Shown: in pieces, positions 23,951-34,965 of the stretch
Layout: every line of letters begins with the position of its first letter
How positions within the stretch are numbered: position 1 is the first letter of the stretch
Assembly (NCBI GenBank): GCA_037974665.1
Contig: CM075768.1
Coordinates: 7,961,501-8,025,500 of the forward strand
Length of the DNA: 64,000 nucleotides
Reading direction: 5' to 3'
Source of the DNA: Ehretia macrophylla
Taxonomy: Eukaryota > Streptophyta > Magnoliopsida > Boraginales > Ehretiaceae
Program-made: the position numbers and the translations under genes
The notes under the pieces: model-generated
The model's database searches: none
The model's input: the letters and a program-made list of their open reading frames with translations, nothing else
Told to the model about the DNA's origin: nothing

Positions 23951-26304
23951 TGTAACGCCCCAACTCGACCCCACCTACGATCAGTCAGACGTAAATGAAT
24001 TTTGGCAGTATAACAACAGTAACACGGACATCAGAGCTCTAGTACAACCCTTTAGAATATCATACAACCAACTCCACAAATCATTGACCAACTTCACAAT
24101 CAAGTGAACAGCATACAACGCAACCATATTAAACATTAAACATTCTTTCAATAGTTCATTCATTGTTATACGCCTCCGTTCCAACATCATACATTGGCTA
24201 TAACATACACTTGCAAAATAGATTAAACACCGGCCTAGAAACCCAGTCATATTCAAAATAAAGACTACTAAACTAGCATAGTACAAGTCTTATATTTCAG
24301 TAAGTTATATAATACAACATATTACAAAAACTAGGACAAACTCATGGCAACGACTCCGGCACATAAGACTCGTCCACATAAAGCACATTCTCATCTTCTT
24401 GAGGCACATACCCGTAATATGGTTCAGTAACACCTGCTTGCAGATAATGAATGAGAGTGAGCTTATATAAAACAAGCCTAGTGAGGAAATCTACAGATCT
24501 TTCACAAAACATCAACTTTTCAATTTAAACACATAAATAACCATTCATTGAGAAAGGATACTCTAGTTGGTATAGCTCCATACGCCATCACGATCTCAAC
24601 CATCTTCTTATAACTCCCCATTACTCACACACCCAAGGTACCTCAACTAGCCCCTCCCTCCATGGCACCTCTGCCCATGCGAGCTGGGGGTAATCTATGA
24701 TAGTCATGTCATTTTCAACCCGACAGTCCGATGTTGCCCGAGAGGTGGCACACACTTATCAAGACTCATGACAATAATAATAAACATTCATATCATAGGA
24801 GGACAACAAAAGTAGGTTGCCTATCTCCCGGCTTCATCAATAATCAATCAATTAACATAATTTCAACAACTTAACATCAATTAATCAAGTAAACAACTAG
24901 CAACTAAGTTAGATGACAAAGTAGGCCACCCAATATAACATGCATTAAACCATACAACCAATCCCGATTCTAACCATCAACAACCCAAGATTCAATCACT
25001 CAAACACCACCCAAACAACCAAAGACAATATTTCAAATTTTAAAGAAAAACTACTCAAACTTCTAAAAGTTATAACTTACAATCTACTAATCCAATAACC
25101 ACCAAACCAGTTTTTACTACTTTCCAACTCAAGCATCTACATTAGTCCCCTTGGAAACCAACCATAATCTATCCAGAACAAGCCTAACAACCCTAATTTT
25201 GGAAATACTCTTGGCTGAATTTTCCGGGTTTTTGCTACATCATTCCAATCAAAAATTCGACATTACAACATTACTACCACATAATTAACAAACTTTTAGA
25301 AGCCATAAACAACCAATTCCAACCACCACAACAACAATTATTCAACATTAAGCCAAATACTCAACTTTAATACCCGAAAAATAGAAATACATGCTACTAC
25401 CATTCAAAACTTATATAAACGCATATAAACGATCCTTGGCATCTACGAAGCAACAATCTAACAACAATTTAACATTTCATCGGGGAAATAAACAGTTATA
25501 TGAATTTGACAAAAATTAGCATTTTAAGATCTAGAATTTTTCTCTCACCTTTGATGTTATATGAAGCTAGAAAGATGTGCAATGAATTCCCAACAAGTGT
25601 AATCAAGCCTTGGATGAAGAATTTTGGACTTCAAATGAGTTTTCTAGAGAAAATTTGCTTTGAAAATATGTTAAAAAAACTCTCAAAGATGGCTATGGAG
25701 TTTTGGCCCCTTGTGTGTGTTTGTGAGTGTGTTTGCTTTGTTTTAAATGTGTGTTGATGCATAAATAGGCTAAGTCAACAAAAATAGAAAGTCAAAGTTA
25801 GTTTATTTAGTCTTTTAATTAGTATTTTTAGTATTTCTTTGTCTTTTAATTCTATTTCTTGACTATTTTGCTCACAACATAAAATTAACACTTAGACTAT
25901 TTTTAGGTAGTTTATTTTTAGTTGACAAGGAGTTTTACATGCAAACATTTACACCCGACTTTGTTAAAAATTCGATTTTCGCAAAAGAAAGTGTAAAAAT
26001 TTTTAAAATTCCTAATCCAATTTGGAATCCGTTTAAATCAGACACGGGTCTACTAATATCTGAGGACTAGGTTTTAAGACACTTAAAACACCCGTGTAAA
26101 AATTTTAGCAGACGTGCGTTCAAAATACTATTCACAAAAATCGACGAAAAAAATTTCAATGCCGTTTTTTATGCAAATTTCATGAATGCACACTTAGTAT
26201 GTAATAGGAATATAAATCACAGAATTAGAACATTCTAACTTATATAACATATAAACAGGTTAAAACACGCAATTCAATGCAAAAGTAAAATTTGGGGTTT
26301 CACA
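23951..26304 (-). repeat. 5' LTR of the left Tekay element
   Basis: 2354 bases, same termini and inner marks as the 3' LTR at 16595-18948. Open frames within it (for example 25500-25757 and 23981-24286) recur in the partner LTR and are LTR sequence, not genes. Confidence 0.93.
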
Positions 26305-26722
26305 CTATTTGTGAATATGGGACTTGATGTGTTTATATTCTGTTTTGAGACCCTTGAGGTCTTATAGATATTTTTGGTATGCCTTGTTGGATTGTAAACT
26401 AAATTAAAGACTTATGTAATTTGATAGAGTAGTGGCATGTAATAGCTACAGTTAGACTTTATTGTCTTTTGATTACATGCTCGTGTGGTTATGTTTTTTT
26501 GTCTAAGGCTCAGATGGCCTTGAGACAGGGAAAAGTGGGACGGTTGGAGTTGGGGTGTTTTATTGTGGTTATACTTATTGCTTGCAGGTTTTTGATTAGT
26601 CCTATAAACAGGGAAGACTCCGTCCGTTTTCCTTAAATTTTGTGCCCGGGTTTGCATATGGGTTGAGAATAGCATGATTAATAGGAGTTATGGTTCCGTG
26701 AAGGATCGGGGTGTTACAAAAG

Positions 26723-26734
26723 TGGTATCAAAGC
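26723..26734 (+). other. Primer-binding site of the long-LTR element
   Basis: TGGTATCAAAGC, one base off the initiator tRNA-Met complement, starts five bases after the 5' LTR end at 26718. It sets the element on the plus strand. Confidence 0.88.
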
Positions 26735-27344
26735 TTAAATAGCTCTCAGTCGGGATAGGGTCCTCAGTCTGTTGGGTAGCAACCCTCGAGTGCGTGCATA
26801 TGGAGTGTATCTTGAATAGTTGAGTGCTTGTATGTGAGACTTGTGTGTACTTGAATGAGAATGTGTACTTATGTGTCATACTTGTGTAAAATGTGAAAGA
26901 TGTGTAATATGTGCAATTTTGTGGCCATGAGTGCACTTAATTGATTCTATGAGTCATTGATTGTCTTAGATATTGTTACTAAGGTGTGTGTTAGGCTTTA
27001 TGAGCTAAATTGTCATTTAAACTAGTGTATCTTGTTAATTAAACTACGTGTTATTGAACTCTAACATGTTGATAGTTGCATAATATGTGAAAAGTATATG
27101 ATATGTGTAATTATGTGACTATGTACATCTAAGTAAATAATAGTTGCATACTAGTTTAAAGTGATAATTGTATCTATGTAATAGTTGCTTGGTATATCCT
27201 ATGTGGTTACAACTGCATATATGCATTCCTCGTTGAAATGGTAAATAAACTCTTCCCCATGTAAAAAGATGGCTAGTGGCAGACCTTCCAATGATGGAGA
27301 CCAGTGGGAAGAGAAGCATTTGATCAGACATCTATTGAAGAGTT

Positions 27345-27640
27345 AGTGTTCATATTTGGAACTCGACTATTGGGATTCTTATTGGGTATTCTCTCAGAAT
27401 TCTTATTTGGTATTATCTGTGGTATTCATACTCGGATCTTTTATTCGTATTTTCTCGGCATTCTAACCCGAACTCTTATATGGATATCTTATTCGGGAAT
27501 TATGAGTTAGTGTTTTCAATCGGAGCCTTTATTTGGCATCCTTATTTCGGGATTTTCAATTGGTATTTTCTTGGTATTCTTACGGGAGATCCTTATTGGT
27601 ATTCTTGAGCGGTACTCCTACATGTTAATTGGTAATGGAT
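27345..27640 (+). repeat. Degenerate short-word repeat
   Basis: Many irregular copies of a word close to TTCTTATTTGGTATTCT, spaced about 16-20 bases, as in ATTCTTATTGGGTATTCTC, ATTCTTATTTGGTATTATC and ATCCTTATTGGTATTCTTG. It fills most of the second half of the interior where gag-pol would lie. Confidence 0.75.
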
Positions 27641-27748
27641 AACCAGAGTTGACATTTGGTATTTCCATTTGGATACCTGAATCGGAGATGTTGCAGCTTG
27701 ATGAAAAATTGATTTATGAAACAAAAGTTGCGAGGACGCAATTGTTTT

Positions 27749-27761
27749 AAGGGGGGGAGAG
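27749..27761 (+). other. Polypurine tract of the long-LTR element
   Basis: AAGGGGGGGAGAG ends right at the 3' LTR. Confidence 0.88.
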
Positions 27762-30700
27762 TATGACACCCCGTCCCGAATATATAATTATTATATTAAT
27801 GTGCATATATATATGTCTGCATAAAATTGTATATTTATTGATTTACATGCATTTGCCCTATTTAACTTGCATTTATGCTCAATTACGTGTGCTTGTATGT
27901 TTTACAACATTGTGGATAATAATTAAATTCTACCTCATAACATTAGCGAAATAAAATAGTTAGAAGTCAACTAAATGGCAAACCAGAAATAAACAATTAG
28001 TTGAAAGGGCAAACTAGTCAATGAGCTTAAACTAAATATCTTACCTACCATGAATTAAATAAAACATACACAAGCACACAAAACACACACAAAAATCAGA
28101 CACATACACACACACACACACTAGAAAGAATAAGAAAAAGAAGAAAAAATGAGAAGAAATAAGTAACCCCGAGCCAATTTCTTCACATGTTTGTGTATTA
28201 GCTCGCGTTTCTAGCACGTATAAGGTGAGGGGATGCTATTAAAAATCTGATTTGAAGTTATTTGCATGGTTATTAATTAATATGCTTGTTAGTAGTTGGT
28301 TGTTGCAAGATATGGCTTATTTTCTGCTAATGTCATGTTTATATGAACTAATGTTGTATCTATCAATTGATTGTTCTTAAAGGCTAAGGATTGTTGTAGT
28401 AGTTGATTTAGGTGATCATTGTAAGTAGTAGAACAAGACCTAGGATGAATCTAGGCTGGAACTAGTGAAAACATAGCAAAATAGTAGAAATGCTTTCTTG
28501 GACAGATTACAACACCTGTCTTTCGGAACTAATTTTCTATAGTAAACGAACTCATAATTCAATGAAATTTCAAAAGTAGCTAGATGAGTCAATTTGGAAC
28601 AAGTTTTATTTCTGGTAAAAAAGGCTAATTCGACCATTTTAGGCCACCGATCTTGCCATCTTTAAAGCTTAGCAGAAAACGACGTCAATCTGAATAGCTT
28701 TGCGCACTTGAGTTGTTTTAGTCATATCTTGATGAACTTAGCTCGGAGTTAGGTGCTGTTTGATTCTAGAATTATCTACATTCGAAGATCATTCCATACA
28801 TGAAAAAATCAGTTTCATATGAGTCATTTGGTTAGGTAATTGTGCAGCCAAATTTGAGCTACTGCTGAGATGTTGAAATTGTTAAACTTATTTGTTTTGT
28901 GCCCTTATTGCTTCTTGAGGTTAAATAATGTACTATATATGCTTATCTATGCTTATTTTACTCTTAAATATGTGTATAGAACATGTCTATGTGATTGGAT
29001 AATTTGGTATATTACTAGATTGCTCCCTCTTAAATTTCAAGTTAGGGTTTCATATGGAAATTGGGGATTTTTGGGTAACCTCACATTAATGCTTGATTGA
29101 ATGTTAATTAGACTCAATTTAGGAGTAAATAAACCTAGAATAAAGCTTTGAATGTGATAAAAATGCCTGAATTGTAAAATATTTAGTTAAAGTTAGTTAA
29201 CGGCACTATTCACGCAGACCCAAGAAATAATGCTCCAAACCTAAATCTAATGCTAGATATATGTTGTTGGGTGGATAAAACGACCCTACATTAAAATTTA
29301 TTGAATTCCAAAAACATTGATTTTCATGACCCCTCGTATGCGCACCTTAGAATTAATGCAATTAGAGTCTTTAGAACTAGTTTAATGCTTCGAATAGGTA
29401 CCATAAATGGGTTAGAGAATGGCTAGATGCTTTAGTTAACTAAACATTGGCTAAAACTAGTTCCAGCTTATTGAATTCAAAGGGAAAAATATTGAAGTTA
29501 GGGTTTTATAGCTAGTATTTAACTTGTAGTTGATTATTAAAGTGTTTAATTGCATTGGTATAGCTTGTATAATCTATTGGTGAAGTTCATGAATTGAATG
29601 ACTTAACTATTTTGTTAAAACATGACTATATCTTGTGTACGTTGCCATATAATTTGTTGAAACTTCTTATGTGTTAATAAGTTGAGTTACATGTATGATG
29701 AACATTTAGTTTATATGTTAAGTGTAATTTTGATTAGTTATAGTTAGCTAATTGGATTGTTAGTCAAGAGATTATTTTTCCACCCTTGTATGAGTTATAT
29801 GTTAACTAAGTAAATAATGTATATGATAACAAGTTATATACCAATCTAACATTTTCAAATCTAACTTGGAAATAATATGATTTAGTTGAAATTGGAAGTT
29901 AATCATAAATAAGACCATATATTACATGATACAGTACTTTAATGTTAGTTGAATCTACTTATACAATTAGCATTTGGATTATATTTTAAGTATAGTTTGG
30001 TTAATTATAATTAGCTTAACTTTATATCTTAGTAAATGCTTCTATGCGGTTACAAGGTTGTGTGATGTTACTAAAGAACCTGAAGTATTCTTGAGTCAAG
30101 TGAAGTTATGAAATGATTGCAAATAGAAGATTAGATAATATTGTGTAGTGTATGAGCTATGAAATGTATATGAGTATATTCCATTAAGTATCTTGATTGT
30201 TTGGTCCTTTTGATTGAAAAGAAGGTTTAATAAATAACTAGTTAAAGTTAACTTTATGTTATTAACTGCTAAGTGTTCTACGCTACTAAAATGTATTTGG
30301 ATGAACATGCATGAAAATGATTCTTAGGTCATAGTTATAGTTGAATTATGTTTAAGTATTAAAGGTGGTCGTTTTGATTGAATACTCAACTTAATATTCC
30401 ATTGTGATATAAATAAAGTTGAATTAGTTATGATGTTTAACTTGTTAAAGGTTAATGTAGTTAATGTTCTTTGCAAGATTAAAGAAATGATTTTGAGTTA
30501 TTTGTATGATTACTTGGGCTATGTGGCGATATGATATACATAAGTGATTATATAAGTAACTTCTATTGAGTTAAGTTATAGTTAAGTTAGAATTGATATA
30601 GCTAATTGCTAAAGTGCTAAACTTATATGAAAACACTAGGGCTACATATTCGAGCTAATTCGAGAAAGTTTGAAGTGAATCAGAGCTATTTTCTTGCATG

Positions 30701-31918
30701 CTTGGCTTAATTGCAAGTGAGAGAGTCTTCATCTCTTTTGTGCATCTTAACTTATTTTATTGCTTCTAGATTGTATGAGCTTGTAGATGTTTTATTATGT
30801 GTTTAAATACATGTCTAAGGTATAATCAAGCTAATTGAAGAGTTTGTGGAAACGTATGTTCTTGGTCTCTTTTATGTGTATATCGTTATTTCGTGATTAA
30901 AGGCTTATATTGTACTTAGCTGTGAAGGCGGTCTACTTTGTCGTCCCTCATATGTACTACTTGGAAATATTGACTCTCGTGAACTTGATTCGGGGTTGCG
31001 CAACCTATTTGGGCATGGTAGTGTCAAGTAACATGGGTGGCATCTGGCTTGCCGTGCTTCCTCGGCTACCATGGTTTCCCAATCCTTATCTCACTAAGGC
31101 ATACTCCCCTACCCCAAAGGCGTGGTTCACCTCGTTGGGGCATACGGACCTATCTCGGGAGATATTGGTCATAAAATCGGGGTACATCTGGAGTACCCCA
31201 TTTGGAGGAATAAGGGGTTTGCCGACACTTGCTTGAAGATCTTGGCTCATGGTTCATGATTGAAGACAAAAGTAGAACTGTATCCTTTTTATACGTGGTT
31301 AAATACTTGTCTAATTAGCTTTGTTATTTTGTGTTGTATATGTTATTATTTTTGTTGCATCTCATGAAAGCATTCCTCGGTATGCTGCATCACATCCCTC
31401 ACTGAGTAACTTTGGTTATTCATTACTCATTTTAACATGTTTCAGATGCAATTAGAACAACTATCTTGTGTGCCGTGTTGTTGGTTGCTTATCTTGCTGA
31501 GGTTGGAAGCTGTTTGTGAAGATGGGACTTGATGTGTTTATGTTCTATTTTGAGACCCTTGAGGTCTTGTAGGTATTTTTGGTATGGCTTGTTGGATTGT
31601 AAACAAAATTAAAGACTTATGTGATTTGATAGAGTAGTGGCATGTAATAGCTAAAGATAGACTTTATTGTCTTTTGATTGCATGCTTGTATGGTTATGTT
31701 TCTTTGTCTAAGGCACGGATGGCCTTGAGACAGGGAAAAGTGGGATGGTTAGAGCTGGGGTGTTGTATTGTGGTTATACTTGCTGCTTGCAAGTTTTTGA
31801 TTAGTTCTATAAACAGGGGATACTTCGTCTATTTTCCCTAAATTTTGTGCCCGGGTTTGGATATGGGTTGAGAATAGCATGATTGAGTCCTGGTTCAGTG
31901 TGGGATCGGGGTATTACA
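27762..31918 (+). repeat. 3' LTR of the long-LTR element
   Basis: 4157 bases, from TATGACACCCC to GGGGTATTACA; uninterrupted, so it serves as the reference for the site into which the left Tekay element went (near 31510). Inner marks: CTACTTTGTCGTCC (30930), CTTGCC (31049), CTGGAGTACCCC (31188) and CTCACTGAG (31398). Confidence 0.92.
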
Positions 31919-31923
31919 TGTTT

Positions 31924-34238
31924 GATGTCTTAAAGTCTTGTAATTTGCTATCTATTGTTTACTCATGCTTATGTAGACTCTTATAATGCTTGGAGATGAG
32001 TAGTACACTTGACTTATAGGTAGAAAGAATAATGTTGCAACTCTAGAAAACAAATCTTGCATTAAGATCAAGTTAGGTATATAGTTGAATGTTGCTAGCC
32101 CTTGTTGAATTGTGTGGTTGTTAAGTTCAAATGTGTTGCAATATACTTAGAGGATGTAATAAGGATGTGTGTGAGAAGGCTTGAGACTTGAAAGTGGTGA
32201 ATTTGAAGCTAGGAAGATGATAGAAACAAGACAATATGTTAAAGAAATGCTGCCCAGGCCGGTCGACTAAGTCGGGCGACTAAACTCGCCTGAATACTCA
32301 ACCGACATTCGCCTTTACTCACTGACCATGCAGGTCAACTAGGCCGGTCGAGTAACTCAATCGACTACTCGACCGACTTGCCCTATTTTAGCTTATATGT
32401 TTGCATTCTTTTCAAGGTTGTATGTGGTTGTTTGTTGCCTAGTTCTTGGTCATTGATTGGTAGCATGACATTAACTTGTGTAAGTGCAACCACTACTACA
32501 TATATAACACTTCTAAGTGCATTTCATCTCAATGCTATGTGGCATGTTCCAAGTTTTAAATGCAAGAATGCTTACATGAATATTCATTATCCCTCGCCCA
32601 ACTCCCCTGTCTTCCTTTGCATACTTAGCCATATTTGCCCCCTTTCTTTGCACACTTTGTTATGCTGTTCCTAACTTGTTCCATGAACCTTCTAGAACTC
32701 TTATTTGATAAGCATTGGACATATATGGTAACCTTTGCCTCACATATGCATATGCGTTACGCTAGAACCTAACTATGAACATCGAATTATCACGAACTTC
32801 TTGTTGCATCGTGATTATGCTTGCTATCGGAGGAACCCTACTTGGATGACCTTTCTATGCATGTTTATATGTTCTATGAACTCTATTTGGATCATGACTG
32901 TATTATTATGTGTTTAATTACTATCACTAATCGGTGGAAACCTACTTTGTTGCCTCCAAGCTTGTTTATACGTTTGAAATGCTCTCTCGCTTTGTAAATT
33001 CTCCTTGGAGAGATGGAATGTGAATAAATGATTAAAATAAGTTATTAAACCCCACAGTAGAAGTACTGGGCCTCCTAGGCGGCGTTGGGCTTGCCAGGAC
33101 GGACTCGGCTACTGTGGTTTGGGTTGTCTTCAGAGTACCCTCTTATTTGGTGTATAGGGTTGTGATATTGACGAAGCATCGAGACTGGCGATCTCCTACT
33201 TTTGCAACCATTCTCGCTTGGTCCTTTGAGGTCCTCGAGGAAAGTGTTGGCCGTATCCTTTTATTTTATGTTCAACCACTCCCGCTCAGGGAGAAGAGTT
33301 GATTACTTGTTTATATGTTTAATTTTTGTTTCTTACTACATAACCAAGATTTCATGTTTCTTATATGCAATTCATGTATCTTTGTGCACGACGTAGTTCC
33401 TTGATCATGTTTAATTTTGTTATTATCATGCTTGACTTCTTTTTCATTAAATGTTTAGGATATACGTTTTCTACTAGTATTACTTGTTTTATCATACTCA
33501 AACTAGTTTCTTTATCAGTTTTTACCTTATTTCTTATTAACTATCTATCTGTGCATGGCACGACTTTCAAACGCTTTGTAAATGGTAAAAATGTTTGTGA
33601 AAAACTCCTGTTTCCCCTTATCCCTCACTGAGCTAGGTGTAACTCACTCCCTCTTTCTGACAATTACAAGTGAATCTGGATTCAAGCCCAATCCCCAAAG
33701 TTGATGCAAGAGCTTCTCTATCTGTCAAGATGTGCTTATGTTCTTGTGATGTACATACTTGTTGTTGTAGCTATAACCTTTATAATAGGGGATTATGTTG
33801 TAATTTAAACATCTTGATGTAATGTATTAACTTTTGGATATTAAGACTTGTATTTAACCTAGTCTTTATTCTTTTGAGACCTAGGGGTTGGTTGGGCTAA
33901 ATTTAGGTATGAGCAATTGAACCTAAGTCTTGTAATGTGACTTCGGTGGTTGTAATCTTAGCTAATAGTGATGAAGTTTGTGTAATGCCTTTTATTAGAA
34001 TTGATGCAACCATAGGTGATGTGATGGTAATATTAGCATCTTGATTTTATAGTTTTATGGATATTAGAGTTCGGGCTAATGTTTTGTACCTTAGCGGACT
34101 TAGGAGGAGCGATCTTCTTAAACCCGTGGTATCTCGATCCCAGATTTTGAGGCTCGTGTAAGTTTGATTATATCTCTTTTCTGGTCATTAATGCGATATC
34201 AGAGACTATTGTAATAATTAAGCATTGGGGTCGTGATA
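31924..34238 (+). repeat. Right part of the solo gypsy LTR
   Basis: Continues 12080-12828 after the nested element. Contains the TCGAC-rich block (32255-32385), CCTACTTTGTTGCC (32941), GGCGTTGGGCTTGCC (33077), AGAGTACCC (33130) and CTCACTGAG (33624). Open frames at 32378-32674 and 33114-33631 are LTR sequence without any known domain. Confidence 0.85.
32255..32385. other. GC-rich block with TCGAC words
   Basis: Raised GC content and repeated TCGAC, CGACT and ACCGAC words, for example GGTCGACTAAGTCGGGCGAC. Its like is the block at 885-984 in a copia LTR. Confidence 0.7.
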
Positions 34239-34243
34239 GGTAT

Positions 34244-34960
34244 TCCCCTCCTCGATCAGATCGAAGTGCCTTAATCCTTTTTCCAATCTGGGTTTTCCAC
34301 TTTAGCTCTGTATTCTTTGAACCTTTCAAAGGATTCATATTTGTATTTCATAAGATACACATACCCATACCGAGACATATCATCAGTAAAGGTAATAAAG
34401 TAGGCAAACCCACCTCGAGCCAATTCACCAAAAGGCCCACACACATCAGTGTGTACCAACTTTAAAATGCTTTTAACTCTTTCCCTTTGTCCCACAAAGG
34501 GTGATTTGGTCATCTTACCAAGGATGCAGGATTCACATGCTGGGAATAGACCCGGCCCGCATGGGCTTATAAGTCCTACTTTCTCCAACTTCTTGATTCT
34601 AGCTTCCCCTATGTGACATAATCTCAAGTGCCACAGATATTTAGTGCTAAGGGTATCTCTAGACCTTTTAAAGGTCTGAACATTCATCAATTACTCATTT
34701 GTTTGTCATCTTTCTTTATATCAAATATATAAAAACCATTTACTAATTTGCCAGTGCCAATACATTTATTTTGCAAATAAATAAAACATCAATTATCCAT
34801 AAATTTAAATTTAAAACCATTTTGAACTAAAACAGAAACGGAAATAATGTTTCTCAAAGCACTGGGCGAGACCAAACAATTGTCCAAAATTAAAGTAAAT
34901 CTAGATGACAAAGTAAGACAAAATATCCCTACAGCTAATGCAACAACTGTTGCTCTATTT
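34244..34960 (-). pseudogene. Copia protease end, GAG-pre-integrase and integrase N-terminal half
   Basis: Minus strand from 34960: the protease tail (VGNRATVVALAVG, then LRNIISVSVLVQNGF), then the GAG-pre-integrase zinc region (LWHLRLCHIGEARIKKLE, CESCILGKMTKSPF) and the start of the catalytic core (HTDVCGPFGELARGG, FITFTDDMSRYGYVYLM). Its right edge is the TSD of the Tekay element (CCCAC, 34961-34965); its left edge is the TSD of the solo LTR (34239-34243). Broken fossil. Confidence 0.9.
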
Positions 34961-34965
34961 CCCAC

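Larger units (their letters stand above)
16595..26304 (-). mobile_element. Ty3/gypsy chromovirus, Tekay (Del) type, in the long LTR
   Basis: 9710 bases on the minus strand, TSD CTGTT (16590-16594) and CTATT (26305-26309), which matches the uninterrupted sister LTR where the site reads CTGTTTGTGAAG. Both LTRs are 2354 bases. From 5' to 3': LTR, PBS, gag, protease, reverse transcriptase, RNase H, integrase with chromodomain, polypurine tract, LTR. Structurally whole, but the coding region is broken in several places (of the order of ten). LTR identity looks near 94-96% on sampled stretches, so about two million years as a rough inference. This is the innermost and therefore youngest layer of the left nest. 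Confidence 0.93.
12829..26718 (+). repeat. 5' LTR of the long-LTR element (interrupted)
   Basis: Real LTR sequence is 12829-16594 and 26310-26718; 16595-26304 is a nested Tekay element and 26305-26309 its target copy. It aligns throughout with the 3' LTR at 27762-31918. The inner marks are CCTACTTTGTC (16010), GGCATCGGGCTTGCC (16118), CTGGAGTACCCC (16269) and CTCACTGAG (16478). Confidence 0.9.
26719..27761 (+). other. Short interior of the long-LTR element
   Basis: 1043 bases between the LTRs. After the PBS comes AT-rich non-coding DNA, then at 27269 a short gag-start vestige (MASGRPSNDGDQWEE), close to the MAGRP start of the Tekay gags nearby. It passes into a degenerate short repeat (27345-27640). 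The last bases read RGRNCFKGG before the polypurine tract, recalling the pol tail of chromoviruses. No protease, reverse transcriptase or integrase is present, so the element is non-autonomous. Confidence 0.8.
12829..31918 (+). mobile_element. Long-LTR gypsy element with almost no coding interior (LARD-like)
   Basis: Inserted in the solo LTR with an exact TSD, TGTTT, at 12824-12828 and 31919-31923. LTRs: 12829-26718 (about 4.17 kb after removal of the nested Tekay element at 16595-26304) and 27762-31918 (4157 bases). They begin T(G/A)TGACACCCC and end GGGGT(G/A)TTACA and agree at roughly 95-96% in sampled stretches, so an age near 1.5-2 million years is a rough guess. The interior is only 26719-27761, with a PBS, a gag-start vestige, a degenerate repeat and a polypurine tract. 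It must have moved with proteins from another element. Confidence 0.88.
12080..34238 (+). mobile_element. Solo LTR of a gypsy element, with an element nested in it
   Basis: Inserted into the copia integrase with an exact TSD, GGTAT, at 12075-12079 and 34239-34243. Its own sequence is 12080-12828 plus 31924-34238, about 3.06 kb; the rest is a later insertion. It begins TGTAAAGCCCC and ends GGGGTCGTGATA, has the inner marks of the other gypsy LTRs here in plus-strand order, and holds no PBS, polypurine tract or pol. That form is expected after LTR-LTR recombination removed one LTR and the interior. Age cannot be taken from an LTR pair, but it is younger than the copia and older than the element inside it. 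Confidence 0.85.

Noticed and set aside
30910-31236. A 108-codon open frame
   Set aside because: It recurs in worn form at 15990-16247 in the partner LTR and covers the conserved LTR marks, so it is LTR sequence.
32378-32674. A 98-codon cysteine-rich open frame
   Set aside because: Inside the solo LTR; no signal for a gene and no match to a known small cysteine-rich family pattern.
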